NCBI GenBank assembly: GCA_964591605.1
Contig: CAZQEN010000199.1
Location: 1 to 13,984 of the forward strand
Length of the DNA stretch: 13,984 bases
Direction: 5' to 3'
Source: CAYLLT01 sp964591605
GTDB taxonomy: Bacteria; Planctomycetota; Phycisphaerae; UBA1845; PWPN01
Under the pieces are notes generated by a model. The model was not told the origin of the DNA and did not search any database. It saw only the letters and a list, made by a program, of their open reading frames with translations. How positions within the stretch are numbered: the first letter of the stretch is position 1; each line of letters opens with the position of its first letter. The translations under genes and the position numbers were made by a program. Positions 1 to 6,397 of the stretch are shown piece by piece.

Positions 1-43
1 TAAGTATATGGAGTGAAAAGACTTACAGAACTTCTGTGCTAAC

Positions 44-277
44 TTAATGGCATTCGGGCATAGCCCCTGCCATTCCCGTGACATCTTTTCTGCCCCTTTG
101 AGTGACTCGCGCGAGGATTCGCTTCGCCAGGAATCCCGCAAGTCCGGCCATCAGAAGGCTGGTCAAGAAGACAATGCCGATATTGCCATAGAACAGCGCC
201 TGCACGATCTCAGGGCTGACTGCATCCGGTAACGAGTCGGGGTTGACCAGCGCATATAGATACTGCAGCCATGTCAT
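44..277 (-). CDS. small single-pass membrane protein, unknown function
   Basis: A 77-residue protein of no family I recognise. It has one clear hydrophobic segment at about residues 30-50 (GNIGIVFLTSLLMAGLAGFL), followed at once by a basic stretch (AKRILARVTQRGRK), which by the positive-inside rule suggests a cytoplasmic C-terminus. The N-terminal 28 residues are mildly acidic with no signal peptide. The start is supported by a good ribosome binding site: the minus strand reads AAAAAAGGAGACCCTC directly before ATG. It is transcribed divergently from the ECF sigma factor, with 199 bases between the two starts, so a shared control region is possible but not shown. The strong ribosome binding site and membrane segment argue that it is a real gene; the function is unknown. 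Confidence 0.7.
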   Translation of the reverse strand: MTWLQYLYALVNPDSLPDAVSPEIVQALFYGNIGIVFLTSLLMAGLAGFLAKRILARVTQRGRKDVTGMAGAMPECH

Positions 278-476
278 GAGGGTCTCCTTTTTTCAGGGCG
301 GAGCGGGCAGATCTCATGAATCCGACTCCTCCGATAAGAAACATGTCGCCGGGGCCGGCGCGATCTTTCCAGGAATTCCGGGAAGAACTTCGGTGGACGT
401 TCGGCGGGTCCGTGTGCGGGCTGGCAGGACGGGGGCGGATCGAGTAGAGTTTCAACGTCGGCTGGGGCTGGCGACC

Positions 477-1076
477 ATGTCTGACTCCTCGCGAACCACG
501 ACGTCATTCCTCGACGCCCTTCGCGACTTGAGAAACGCGGAGGCCTGGCAGATCTTTGACGGGCGTTACCGGCCGTTGGTTACCGCCTATGCGTTACGTC
601 GCGGTCTCCAGCACGCCGATGCTGAAGACCTCGCCCAGATCACTTTGGGAGATTTCGTCGCGGCGTATGTCGCCGGCCAGTACGACCGGGAGCGCGGTCG
701 CCTGCGTCACTGGCTCGGCGGGCTGGCGGCGCGGCGCGTGGCCGACTGGTTTCGCCAACGCGGCCGGGAGATCCACTCGATCGGCGGCGAGGGCAAAACG
801 GAGTTCCTCAATGCCGTGGCGGCTCCGGATGTTCAAGATCAGCTCTGGGAGGATGAATGGGAGTCCTACCTGCTCGCGCGCTGCAAGGAACAGATCCACA
901 AGGAGTTCAGCGCCGAGTATGTGCAGGTCTTCGAAGAGTACATCCTGAAAGGACGGCCCGCCGACGAGGTCGCACGAGAGCTCAGCGTGACCCGCAACGC
1001 CATCTACATCTGCAAGACCAAGCTCCTCGCACGCATCCGTGAGATCCGCGACGAGTATGAATGTGCGGGTGGCTAG
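477..1076 (+). CDS. ECF-type RNA polymerase sigma factor
   Basis: A 199-residue sigma-70-family factor that would direct RNA polymerase to a specific promoter set. Region 2 lies at about residues 20-95: AWQIFDGRYRPLV, then RRGLQHADAEDLAQITLGDF, the ECF core-binding helix with its DLAQ motif, then the YDRERGRLRHWL stretch typical of planctomycete ECF factors. Region 4 is at about residues 143-192, with a helix-turn-helix around PADEVARELSVTRNAIYICK that would contact the -35 element. I chose ATG 477 over the longer open frame from 243 because homology begins there (SRTTTSFLDALRDLRNAEAW), while the upstream translation is low-complexity and Arg/Gly-rich. The ribosome binding site is weak. No anti-sigma factor or kinase gene is next to it; the nearest gene is the divergent small membrane protein. 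The family call is confident; the regulon is unknown. Confidence 0.9.
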   Translation: MSDSSRTTTSFLDALRDLRNAEAWQIFDGRYRPLVTAYALRRGLQHADAEDLAQITLGDFVAAYVAGQYDRERGRLRHWLGGLAARRVADWFRQRGREIHSIGGEGKTEFLNAVAAPDVQDQLWEDEWESYLLARCKEQIHKEFSAEYVQVFEEYILKGRPADEVARELSVTRNAIYICKTKLLARIREIRDEYECAGG

Positions 1077-1450
1077 CTGTCCCTCCCGAAAACCTCATCC
1101 GCTCGTCGAGAGCCCAGAACGACGAGAAGCCGGCAGCATGAGGCGGAAGTGGACGCTAGGCTCGGGCTGGGGGGAACAGGTTGAGAGCAGTCTGAGGAAC
1201 CGCCCACGGGGATCGGTGATTCCTGCGGGCCAATCGGGAGGGATGATGGCCTCAGGGTCGGAAACGATGCCAACCTGGATCAGCTCCCGGTTTTGCCGCT
1301 TGCGTGACATTCCTGCACCTACTTCCGGGCCGGTAGGGCAGGGCCATCGGTAGGTGCCGTGATGGCCGCCGCCCGGACCGCGTGACGGAGCCGCTTCGAA
1401 TCAGCTCCGCCGTCCCGATGGCTCATTTTAGCGCGCTAGTGCGGGAGCGC
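1077..1450. other. intergenic stretch without a recognisable gene
   Basis: This stretch lies between the end of the sigma factor gene and the terminator of the collagen-like gene; the two genes converge here. Short open frames exist on both strands, but none has a good ribosome binding site or a protein-like composition. I see no strong hairpin directly after the sigma factor stop and no RNA gene. Confidence 0.5.
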
Positions 1451-1482
1451 AAAGAAAAAGAGCCGCCCCAAGCGGGCGGCTC
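1451..1482 (-). terminator. rho-independent terminator of the collagen-like protein gene
   Basis: A perfect 9-bp stem, GAGCCGCCC (1460-1468) with GGGCGGCTC (1474-1482), closes a 5-base loop (1469-1473). Read on the minus strand it is followed at once by TTTTTCTTT (1459-1451), a classic intrinsic terminator. It lies 18 bases past the stop codon of the gene at 1501-2250. On the plus strand there is no U tract after the stem, so it is one-directional. Confidence 0.88.
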
Positions 1483-1500
1483 CTGTGATTATCGCGCGGC

Positions 1501-2250
1501 TCAGCGCCCAGCGAGTCCACGGAAATACTCGGCTGCGTTGAAGTCATCTGTGCGCCGTGCCGACAGTATCGTCGGCGCACGGAAGACAATGATCGTTTCG
1601 CCGATCATGCTGCTGATATTCCGAAACATGATCGAGCCATTGTAGGTGTACCAGATCCGGTACCATATTTGGAGCGCACTATCCCACGAAGGAGCCATTC
1701 GGTACCACGCCCCGTCGGCACTTCGGTTCCAGATGTCAATCCAGTCTGTCGCCCCGAAGAGGGGATTGAAATAGTCTATCCGATAGTACCCGTAAGGGTA
1801 CGCAGGGATAAAAGTGACGTCCGCGGGTGTGATGACGTGCACCCAGTACTGAACTTGTACTGTGCCGGGAGGCCCTGCAGGACCCATGGGACCTTGCGGC
1901 CCCACCGTGCCACCGGCGCCATCTGAGCCCGGCAGCCCCTGTGGCCCTGGCGGTCCCTGCTCGCCTTGCGGCCCCTTCAAACTCGCCACATTCGACCAAG
2001 AGCCGTCCATCTTCACGTAAACGACCGATGCAGCGGTATCGAGGTAGAGATCACCATCTTCGCCGGTTGATACAGGGGGGGCGCCCACGCCGGTAAACCA
2101 TTTGGACGTGACCATACTACCCGTTTCATCGGCCTGTTGTGCGGGATCGGGCTCATTTGACGGTGACGGCACTGGCTGGGTACCGCAACCTTGTCCGCAC
2201 AGACCCGCGAGAACCGCAGCCACAACACTGATGAGGAAGCGACGATGCAT
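1501..2250 (-). CDS. secreted protein with collagen-like Gly-X-Y segment, possible lipoprotein
   Basis: A 249-residue exported protein. Residues 1-24 look like a signal peptide (two Arg, then LISVVAAVLAGLCGQGC). Cys22 could be a lipidation site, but the residues before it (GQG) fit the lipobox consensus poorly. Residues 53-84 carry a GAPP...GEDGDLYLDT...YVKMDGSW motif that often precedes collagen stalks in bacterial and phage surface proteins. Residues 93-131 are 13 uninterrupted Gly-X-Y triplets starting GPQGEQGPPGPQGLPG. The remaining 118 residues are rich in Trp and Tyr (YWVHVITPADVTFI, IWYRIWYTYNGSI) and look like a compact C-terminal domain of unknown type. The gene has its own promoter (2298-2326) and terminator (1451-1482), so it is probably monocistronic. 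A cell-surface stalk with a head domain is the likely role; the ligand is unknown. Confidence 0.85.
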   Translation of the reverse strand: MHRRFLISVVAAVLAGLCGQGCGTQPVPSPSNEPDPAQQADETGSMVTSKWFTGVGAPPVSTGEDGDLYLDTAASVVYVKMDGSWSNVASLKGPQGEQGPPGPQGLPGSDGAGGTVGPQGPMGPAGPPGTVQVQYWVHVITPADVTFIPAYPYGYYRIDYFNPLFGATDWIDIWNRSADGAWYRMAPSWDSALQIWYRIWYTYNGSIMFRNISSMIGETIIVFRAPTILSARRTDDFNAAEYFRGLAGR

Positions 2251-2297
2251 CTTGGACCTGCCTTTCTGAGGAAGTGAGAACTCAAGAGCTGCAGATC

Positions 2298-2326
2298 GTT
2301 ATACCGTCCACTGCCATCCCCTGCAA
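2298..2326 (-). promoter_or_regulatory. sigma-70-type promoter for the collagen-like protein gene
   Basis: On the minus strand, TTGCAG (2326-2321) and TATAAC (2303-2298) are separated by exactly 17 bases, each one mismatch from the TTGACA/TATAAT consensus for the most informative positions. Transcription would begin near 2291, leaving a leader of about 40 bases before the ATG at 2250. The leader contains a purine-rich AGAAAGGCAGG that may serve as a modest ribosome binding site. Confidence 0.6.
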
Positions 2327-2418
2327 GCTGAATCCAGAGCCTGCAGGCCGCTGGGGTAAGATGGACGAGGCCGGGATTCCACACCGGTCCGAGCCATCCG
2401 GGGGGTGAAATCACCGTC

Positions 2419-2438
2419 CCTCGCGCACGCGCGCGAGG
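2419..2438. terminator. GC-rich hairpin downstream of the 2523-3182 gene
   Basis: CCTCGCG (2419-2425) pairs with CGCGAGG (2432-2438) around a 6-base loop. It lies about 85 bases past the stop of the minus-strand gene at 2523. No U tract follows on the minus strand, so it is at best a weak or factor-assisted terminator. A second small near-palindrome, GGTGAAATCACC, sits next to it at 2404-2415. Confidence 0.3.
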
Positions 2439-2522
2439 CTTTGCCCCTTTCCCGCCCCCTCTGCCCCCCTGCGGCCTAACTCACCCCCTGGTCATAGCGT
2501 CAGGGTCGGGCTCCGCGTTGCG

Positions 2523-3182
2523 TCAGGGGGGGCCGGCCTCCTCTCGGGCTTCCCTTCGCCTCGCCATAATCCCTTTCAACTCCGCAACCAACTCTCGCAC
2601 GTCCCGGCCGTCCGCCATCAGCCCCCGACTCGCACCGGGTTTTTGCTCCTCTGCCTCCACTCCGGCCAGATACTTCGCGTAAAACTCCTTCCGGTTCTCC
2701 TTCGCCCACCGGAGCATCCCCGGTGCACCCTGGCTCGGAACTGAGGCGGGTTCAACCTCTCCGGGCTCCATCAGCAGGCAATCGTTCACCCACTCCATCA
2801 CGACCCAGCGTGAAGCAGACCGTCCGATTGCGGCCTCTGTCAGTTTCCACCATGCCTCGTCCGAACCGCCCGCCGGTACCTCCGGCGACGGCTCTGCTGG
2901 CGTGAGCGCGTCGGCCCGCTGCTTCAATGCGTCGATGTCGTCGCGCCCGCCGGGCTTCTCGTGGCCGAACACTTTCAAGAACAGCGCGCACTGAAGCTCC
3001 GAGAGGGCGATGTGAGCGCGCAGCGTTGCGGCCACCGCCACGGCCCACGCACTTTCCGCCCCTTGGTGGTTGCGGTCGAGGTACTGGGCGGGACAGGCCG
3101 CCCGAACATCCTCGGAGAGCTCTCCCGCCCGCTCCGTGAGGGCATCCACCCGGCCGAGCATCATCTTCGGGCGTCCCGCCAT
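2523..3182 (-). CDS. hypothetical protein, weakly resembling phage packaging (small terminase) proteins
   Basis: A 219-residue soluble protein with no signal peptide or membrane segment. It starts MAGRPKMMLGRVDALTERAG, an opening common in small DNA-binding or terminase-type proteins. It continues with a mostly helical N-terminal half (about residues 8-75, Ala/Glu/Leu-rich), a Pro-rich linker (ALTPAEPSPEVPAGG), and a C-terminal part containing MLRWAKENRKEFYAKYL at about 155-171. That motif recalls the 'WAkENPxEFYxxY' stretch of phage terminase small subunits. The tail is charged and helical. The start is supported by AGGGAGGA on the minus strand about 8 bases before ATG. No large terminase, portal or capsid gene is nearby, so the phage link is only a hint. 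It could also be a general planctomycete hypothetical protein. Confidence 0.6.
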   Translation of the reverse strand: MAGRPKMMLGRVDALTERAGELSEDVRAACPAQYLDRNHQGAESAWAVAVAATLRAHIALSELQCALFLKVFGHEKPGGRDDIDALKQRADALTPAEPSPEVPAGGSDEAWWKLTEAAIGRSASRWVVMEWVNDCLLMEPGEVEPASVPSQGAPGMLRWAKENRKEFYAKYLAGVEAEEQKPGASRGLMADGRDVRELVAELKGIMARRREAREEAGPP

Positions 3183-3396
3183 CGTTGCATTCCTCCCTGT
3201 GTGACCTGTTCCACCCGGTACCGGAGGGACCCGCTGCGAATTTCTCGGCCGGGGCCAAAAAAGCCTGAGCGGGGGAGCGGCGGGGTAGACCGTGGGGACC
3301 CGCGGCGGCCGGGGTGGGGATTGGGGTCAAATCCCGGCCCCGCTCGCGGACCGCTGGGGCAGTCTCGCCGCCGCCCGCTGGCTTTTTATGGGTTCC

Positions 3397-3439
3397 CCGC
3401 CACTCCGCCCGAACACATCGTATGCTTGAACTTACCGCG
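3397..3439 (+). promoter_or_regulatory. invariant upstream block, copy 1
   Basis: A 43-base block identical to 3937-3979, ending 32 bases before the small-peptide ATG. It includes CGAACACATCGTATGCTTGA, in which GAAC occurs twice, 17 bases apart. TATGCT (3421-3426) could be a -10 element, but no matching -35 is evident 17 bases upstream. Because this noncoding block is unchanged while the downstream peptide has diverged, it is a good candidate for a promoter, operator or leader-RNA element. Which of these it is cannot be told from two copies. Confidence 0.45.
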
Positions 3440-3471
3440 CGTATTGGGGGGACGGAGGACGGAGGTGTATC

Positions 3472-3582
3472 ATGCCGTCGTTTCGGCTCACCGACTGTGT
3501 ATCGTGGGGCGTGCAGACGCTCGTTCTCGCGGTGTTGATTCTCTACGGCGTGGCGGTTTACAGCGACCTCTGTCTCCAGTGA
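3472..3582 (+). CDS. 36-aa small membrane protein, tandem paralogue 1
   Basis: A 36-codon gene: MPSFRLTDCVSW, then the hydrophobic core QTLVLAVLILYGVAVY (residues 15-30), then a short polar tail. It is a predicted single-pass membrane peptide with an N-terminal amphipathic stub. GGAGG at 3461-3465 sits 6 bases before ATG, an ideal ribosome binding site that is also present in copy 2. Protein-level selection is suggested by codons 15-25: three base changes between the copies and all three silent in this frame, whereas two would change residues in the overlapping +1 frame. Overall 23 of 36 residues are identical to the second copy. Size and topology recall type I toxin peptides and small membrane regulators, but I see no antitoxin RNA and cannot assign a function. 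It lies alone, antisense to nothing convincing. Confidence 0.65.
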   Translation: MPSFRLTDCVSWGVQTLVLAVLILYGVAVYSDLCLQ

Positions 3583-3743
3583 TTCGGGCGGCCAGACCCT
3601 GCCCAGGCAACCAACGTGTCTACCCGATACCCGTTGGCGGGCTCGTGGTCTGATGGCGCCGACGCAGACCCCCTGGGGCCGTCTCACCGCTCACCTCCCT
3701 TCGGCCCCGGCCGCGTCCGCCATCGCCACGACGCCCGCCCGCA

Positions 3744-3833
3744 TCACGACGCACCCGCCTGGCCGGCCAGCAGCCGCCGGACCGCTTCGGCCTTCTCTTC
3801 GGGCGTCAGGGGCAGCGTCGCGATCATCGCCAT
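3744..3833 (-). CDS. possible 29-aa small ORF between the two peptide genes
   Basis: A minus-strand frame of 29 codons beginning MAMIATLPLTPEEKAEAVRR and ending LLAGQAGAS, with an in-frame stop three codons before the ATG. The amphipathic LTPEEKAEAVRRLLAG helix looks protein-like, similar to N-terminal helices in many small helical proteins. Against it, the nearest purine-rich site (GGGAG) is 16 bases from the ATG, and the matching part of the second repeat (minus strand, around 4290) keeps only the last few residues and no obvious start. Its stop overlaps another ATG (TGATG), and further along the minus strand a GTG at 3687 has an excellent GGAGGTGA site. A short-gene cluster on this strand is therefore possible but unproven. 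Confidence 0.3.
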   Translation of the reverse strand: MAMIATLPLTPEEKAEAVRRLLAGQAGAS

Positions 3834-3936
3834 CGCCGCCTGTCAAGTCTCCCGGAGTGTCCGCCCACCTGCCCCGCCGCGTCTGCTTGTGCCCTCAGCG
3901 TGGCCTCCGCCGCTGCCCGCCGGTTTTTATTGGCCG

Positions 3937-3979
3937 CCGCCACTCCGCCCGAACACATCGTATGCTTGAACTTACCGCG
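3937..3979 (+). promoter_or_regulatory. invariant upstream block, copy 2
   Basis: Identical over 43 bases to 3397-3439 and at the same distance from the downstream ATG. Its exact conservation next to a peptide that has changed 13 of 36 residues is the main reason to suspect a regulatory role shared by the two genes. Confidence 0.45.
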
Positions 3980-4011
3980 TGTACTGGGGGGACGAATGGT
4001 GGAGGTGTATC

Positions 4012-4122
4012 ATGCCGTCGTTTCGGCTCGCTGACTATGTACCGTGGAAGTGGCAGACACTCGTTCTTGCGGTGCTGATTCTCTACAACCTGGCGATGTA
4101 CAGCGCCGTCTCAGTCCATTGA
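4012..4122 (+). CDS. 36-aa small membrane protein, tandem paralogue 2
   Basis: A 36-codon gene: MPSFRLADYVPWKW, then QTLVLAVLILYNLAMY (residues 15-30), then a six-residue tail. The N-terminal MPSFRL and the 11-residue core QTLVLAVLILY are unchanged from the first paralogue. The juxtamembrane residues (GV to KW at 13-14) and the C-terminal tail have diverged, as expected for two peptides with different partners. GGAGG (4001-4005) lies 6 bases before ATG. Both copies end with TGA followed by TTC. The gene sits between copy 1 and the convergent end of the Nramp-like transporter gene, whose stop is 260 bases away. Function unknown; a small membrane regulator or toxin-like peptide are both possible. 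Confidence 0.65.
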   Translation: MPSFRLADYVPWKWQTLVLAVLILYNLAMYSAVSVH

Positions 4123-4381
4123 TTCCTGGGGTCGGGCCCCGCCGAGGCATTGAACTGATCCACGCGATGTCCGGCGGCTCCGCCCGGGGGGCGGTCCCGT
4201 GCGCCAACACCGGCCCACGGTGACGTGTGCGCGGTCTCGCCCGTCTGTCGGGTGGGTGCCGTGCCGGATGCGTCACGGCCGGCACGCGTCACGACGCACC
4301 CGCCCCGCCGGCCGGCCGTCGTGGCTCGCCTCGGCGGTTCAGGGCCGGTGCGGGAGGGAAACGGGCGCCGCGGAATCCCCG

Positions 4382-5869
4382 CTATTTGAGCCACGCTACG
4401 ATATAGTCGCGGATCACGAAGAACGAGAAGAACGCATAGAAGGCCGCACAGGCGAGGAGGAGGACTTCTCGCCAGAGGGGCGGGCGCAGGGCAGGGGGGA
4501 GGAAGCGGCGGTTGACGCGGAAGATCTGCACGCCCGCGACGGCGAGCACGATCCCCGCGATGTTCGCCAACACCTTGAACAGTTCCATGGGCGAGGCAGA
4601 CCAGAGCGTCACCAGCGCCCATCCGGTGAAGACGGCCAGAATGGTGTAGTATACGTTCTGGACCCGCCCGCCTCTCCACTGCCGGACGTTGCGGCTGGAC
4701 ATCCAGAGGGCGTCGGTCACGGTCCGCACGAGGATGTCGGTGTTGCCGAGCTGGGTCTTGAGGAGGAGCCAGAATCCGCAGAACAGGGTGAGGAACCAGA
4801 ATCCCTCCCAGTGAGGCTTGAGATAGAGCGCCTGGTACGCCCCCGCACCCAGGGCCTGCATGTCCACGCCGCGCGGGATAATGAAGGTCGCGAGGTTCAC
4901 GTTCAGAAACATGCCCAGGAAACAGAACAGCCCCCAGACCCAGACCTGGTCGGCGTGGACGTACTTCATCCATTCCTTCCAGCGCGTCAGGTTCTGCTCG
5001 TTGACGACGAAGACCTTCCCGACGGGTGAGAGTTGCAGGTGACGGCCGCCGAAGGCGCTGGGAATGGCGCCGACGGCGGCGCCCATGCCGAATCCCTTGT
5101 CGCGGACCCAGTTGGTGACGGTGAGATTGCCGAGTCCGCCGGAGCCCGCGGTGGCCGCGAGAGCACCCACGAGCCGCCAGTCCACCGGGTACTCGATTCC
5201 CGACAACTGAAAGAAGCCCAGGAAGGTGCTGGCCCAGTGCGAAAAGGGGACGTACACGACGTTGACGACGATGAGGAAACTGAAGATGAGGGCGAGCATC
5301 GTCCAGGCGAAGTATTCAAGCATGCGCTCGATGGTGCCGCCGAAGGAGAGGATGAAGACGACAAAGAGGATCAGGCCGACAGTGATGGCGATCTGGATGT
5401 TGCGATCGCCGGGTCCCGGAACGGTTCCCAGGAACGCGCTGAGCAGGGCGGCAGCGGCGGCGCCCGCGAGCGCCGGCCAGCCGAGCTGCAGGAACCCGAT
5501 GCCGCTGTAGAAGCCGGCCCAGAACCTCGGGCCGGGGCGCAGCCGCATGATGCCGCCGTAGATGGGCTCACCGGTGTAGACGGTGTAGCGGATGGCCTCG
5601 ATGTTGAAGACGACCTGCAGCACGATGGCGACGGTGGCGATGAGGAAGATGGACGTGCCGAACTTGACGGCATTGGCCGGTCCGACCAGCCATTCGCCGC
5701 CGCCGATGGAGGTGGCCGCCATCACGGCACCGGGGCCGATGACTTTGAAGAGATTCCCCAGGTTGAAGGGGGGAGCGGCGGGCAGCTCGGCGATGTCCCA
5801 GGCAGGCAGCTCGCCGTGGTCGATGGACGGTGTCGGGTCGGCCGTGACGGTGGTCACATGGTACTCCAT
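4382..5869 (-). CDS. Nramp-like (SLC11-related) membrane transporter with altered metal-site motifs
   Basis: A 495-residue polytopic inner-membrane protein with about 11-12 hydrophobic segments, recognisable as Nramp-related by FKVIGPGAVMAATSIGGGEW (residues 41-60). That segment aligns with the first helix of Nramp transporters, which take up Mn2+/Fe2+ with protons. The key motifs differ: the DPGN tetrad of helix 1 is replaced by GGGE (56-59). The helix-6 Met-Pro-His motif is absent; the corresponding stretch at about 232-256 is VGALAATAGSGGLGNLTVTN. The substrate therefore should not be assumed to be Mn2+ or Fe2+. I chose ATG 5869 (MEYHVTTVTADPTP) because the longer frame to 6001 begins with an Arg-rich, non-protein-like stretch; no strong ribosome binding site supports either start. 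It appears monocistronic, with 762 gene-free bases upstream. Confidence 0.8.
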   Translation of the reverse strand: MEYHVTTVTADPTPSIDHGELPAWDIAELPAAPPFNLGNLFKVIGPGAVMAATSIGGGEWLVGPANAVKFGTSIFLIATVAIVLQVVFNIEAIRYTVYTGEPIYGGIMRLRPGPRFWAGFYSGIGFLQLGWPALAGAAAAALLSAFLGTVPGPGDRNIQIAITVGLILFVVFILSFGGTIERMLEYFAWTMLALIFSFLIVVNVVYVPFSHWASTFLGFFQLSGIEYPVDWRLVGALAATAGSGGLGNLTVTNWVRDKGFGMGAAVGAIPSAFGGRHLQLSPVGKVFVVNEQNLTRWKEWMKYVHADQVWVWGLFCFLGMFLNVNLATFIIPRGVDMQALGAGAYQALYLKPHWEGFWFLTLFCGFWLLLKTQLGNTDILVRTVTDALWMSSRNVRQWRGGRVQNVYYTILAVFTGWALVTLWSASPMELFKVLANIAGIVLAVAGVQIFRVNRRFLPPALRPPLWREVLLLACAAFYAFFSFFVIRDYIVAWLK

Positions 5870-6179
5870 GACCGGGCGCAGGATGCCTGCCGCGAAAAGG
5901 CCCACGACGCGCCAAGAAGCAGATTCCCGCGGGCACGCCTGGGCGTGTCGAGGTAACGACTCTTGCGCCCGTCTGCGCGTGCGCACCGCGGCCCGTCGCA
6001 CGGCACCATTCTGGTGGCAGAGCGATCAGATCGCAAATCAAATCGGATGCGAGCGACGAGCCCCACCGGTCGCGGGCGCTGGCCGCAACCCAACGAGAAA
6101 ATGCTCATGGAGGGACGCAGAGCCCGCCGCGCGGGCCGAGCCTGCAACCGAAACGGAGAATCACGAAAGCGCGAAAGGA

Positions 6180-6220
6180 CGAAAAGCGAAAGAGGGCGAT
6201 TTCGCCCTTTCGTGTTTTCG
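6180..6220. repeat. long imperfect hairpin in a CGAAA-rich tract
   Basis: Three stacked helices share one axis: CGAAAA (6180-6185) with TTTTCG (6215-6220), CGAAA (6187-6191) with TTTCG (6208-6212), and GGGCGA (6194-6199) with TCGCCC (6202-6207). They are broken by a small internal loop and a 2-base bulge, giving about 17 paired positions. No gene end is close enough on either strand (the Nramp-like start is 311 bases away), so a terminator role is unlikely and a dispersed palindromic repeat is more plausible. Confidence 0.55.
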
Positions 6221-6397
6221 CGATAGAAAGCGATCAAAGAGGTTTGTCACGAGAACAGGAAGTTGTGCATTTGCGGTGCAGCGATTTGAGATCGGAGATT
6301 TGAAACTGGGAACACGACTCGTCCCTTCGCACGGCAAACGCGCAGGATCTGGTTTTCCCGATAAACGATAGCCTCCAACCGGAGGTACACCGTTTTT

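Larger units (their letters stand above)
3397..3582 (+). repeat. tandem duplication, copy 1 (small-peptide module)
   Basis: This block matches 3937-4122 with no insertion or deletion at a constant offset of 540 bases; I count 29 differences in 186 positions (about 84% identity). It comprises a 43-base upstream block identical in both copies (3397-3439), a short variable spacer, a conserved ribosome binding site and a 36-codon gene. Weaker similarity continues outside the core: a TTTTTAT-containing stretch before it (3383-3389 against 3924-3930), and 30 of 36 bases shared at 3741-3776 and 4286-4321. The original unit was therefore larger, perhaps the whole 540 bases. Confidence 0.85.
3937..4122 (+). 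repeat. tandem duplication, copy 2 (small-peptide module)
   Basis: The second copy of the block at 3397-3582, offset by 540 bases and colinear. Differences are concentrated in a 6-base spacer (3995-4000), in codons 7-14, and in the last third of the peptide gene. The upstream 43 bases and the central membrane-segment codons are the best preserved parts. Confidence 0.85.

Noticed and set aside
2473..2479. GCCTAAC, matching an integron attC core site.
   Set aside because: No matching GTTRRRY partner with a foldable arm follows, no second site was seen, and no integrase is present. A 7-mer match is expected by chance.
3268..3344. A tRNA-like arrangement: 7-bp acceptor-like stem AGCGGGG/CCCCGCT, a D-loop-like GGGGTAGA and a T-loop-like GTCAAAT at roughly the right spacing.
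   Set aside because: There is no T at the position before any possible anticodon, the anticodon stem does not pair without a bulge, T54 is G, and no CCA follows. In G/C-rich DNA such pairings arise by chance. A tRNAscan or Infernal run would decide.
3411..3431. GAAC direct repeat in the invariant block as a LexA/SOS box.
   Set aside because: The 13-base spacing between the GAAC units does not fit the GTTC-N7-GTTC alphaproteobacterial box or the palindromic Gram-positive box, so no specific regulator can be named.
3422..3538. Alternative +1 frame starting MLELTA, open in both repeat copies and overlapping the small peptide gene.
   Set aside because: It has no ribosome binding site, and its apparent conservation comes mostly from the invariant upstream block. 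Two of the three base changes in the peptide core codons would alter residues in this frame.
2752..3687. Long minus-strand open frame (311 codons).
   Set aside because: Arg/Gly/Pro-rich translation without domain features that overlaps the better supported 2523-3182 gene. Only its GTG start with a good ribosome binding site is noteworthy, and that is recorded as a finding.
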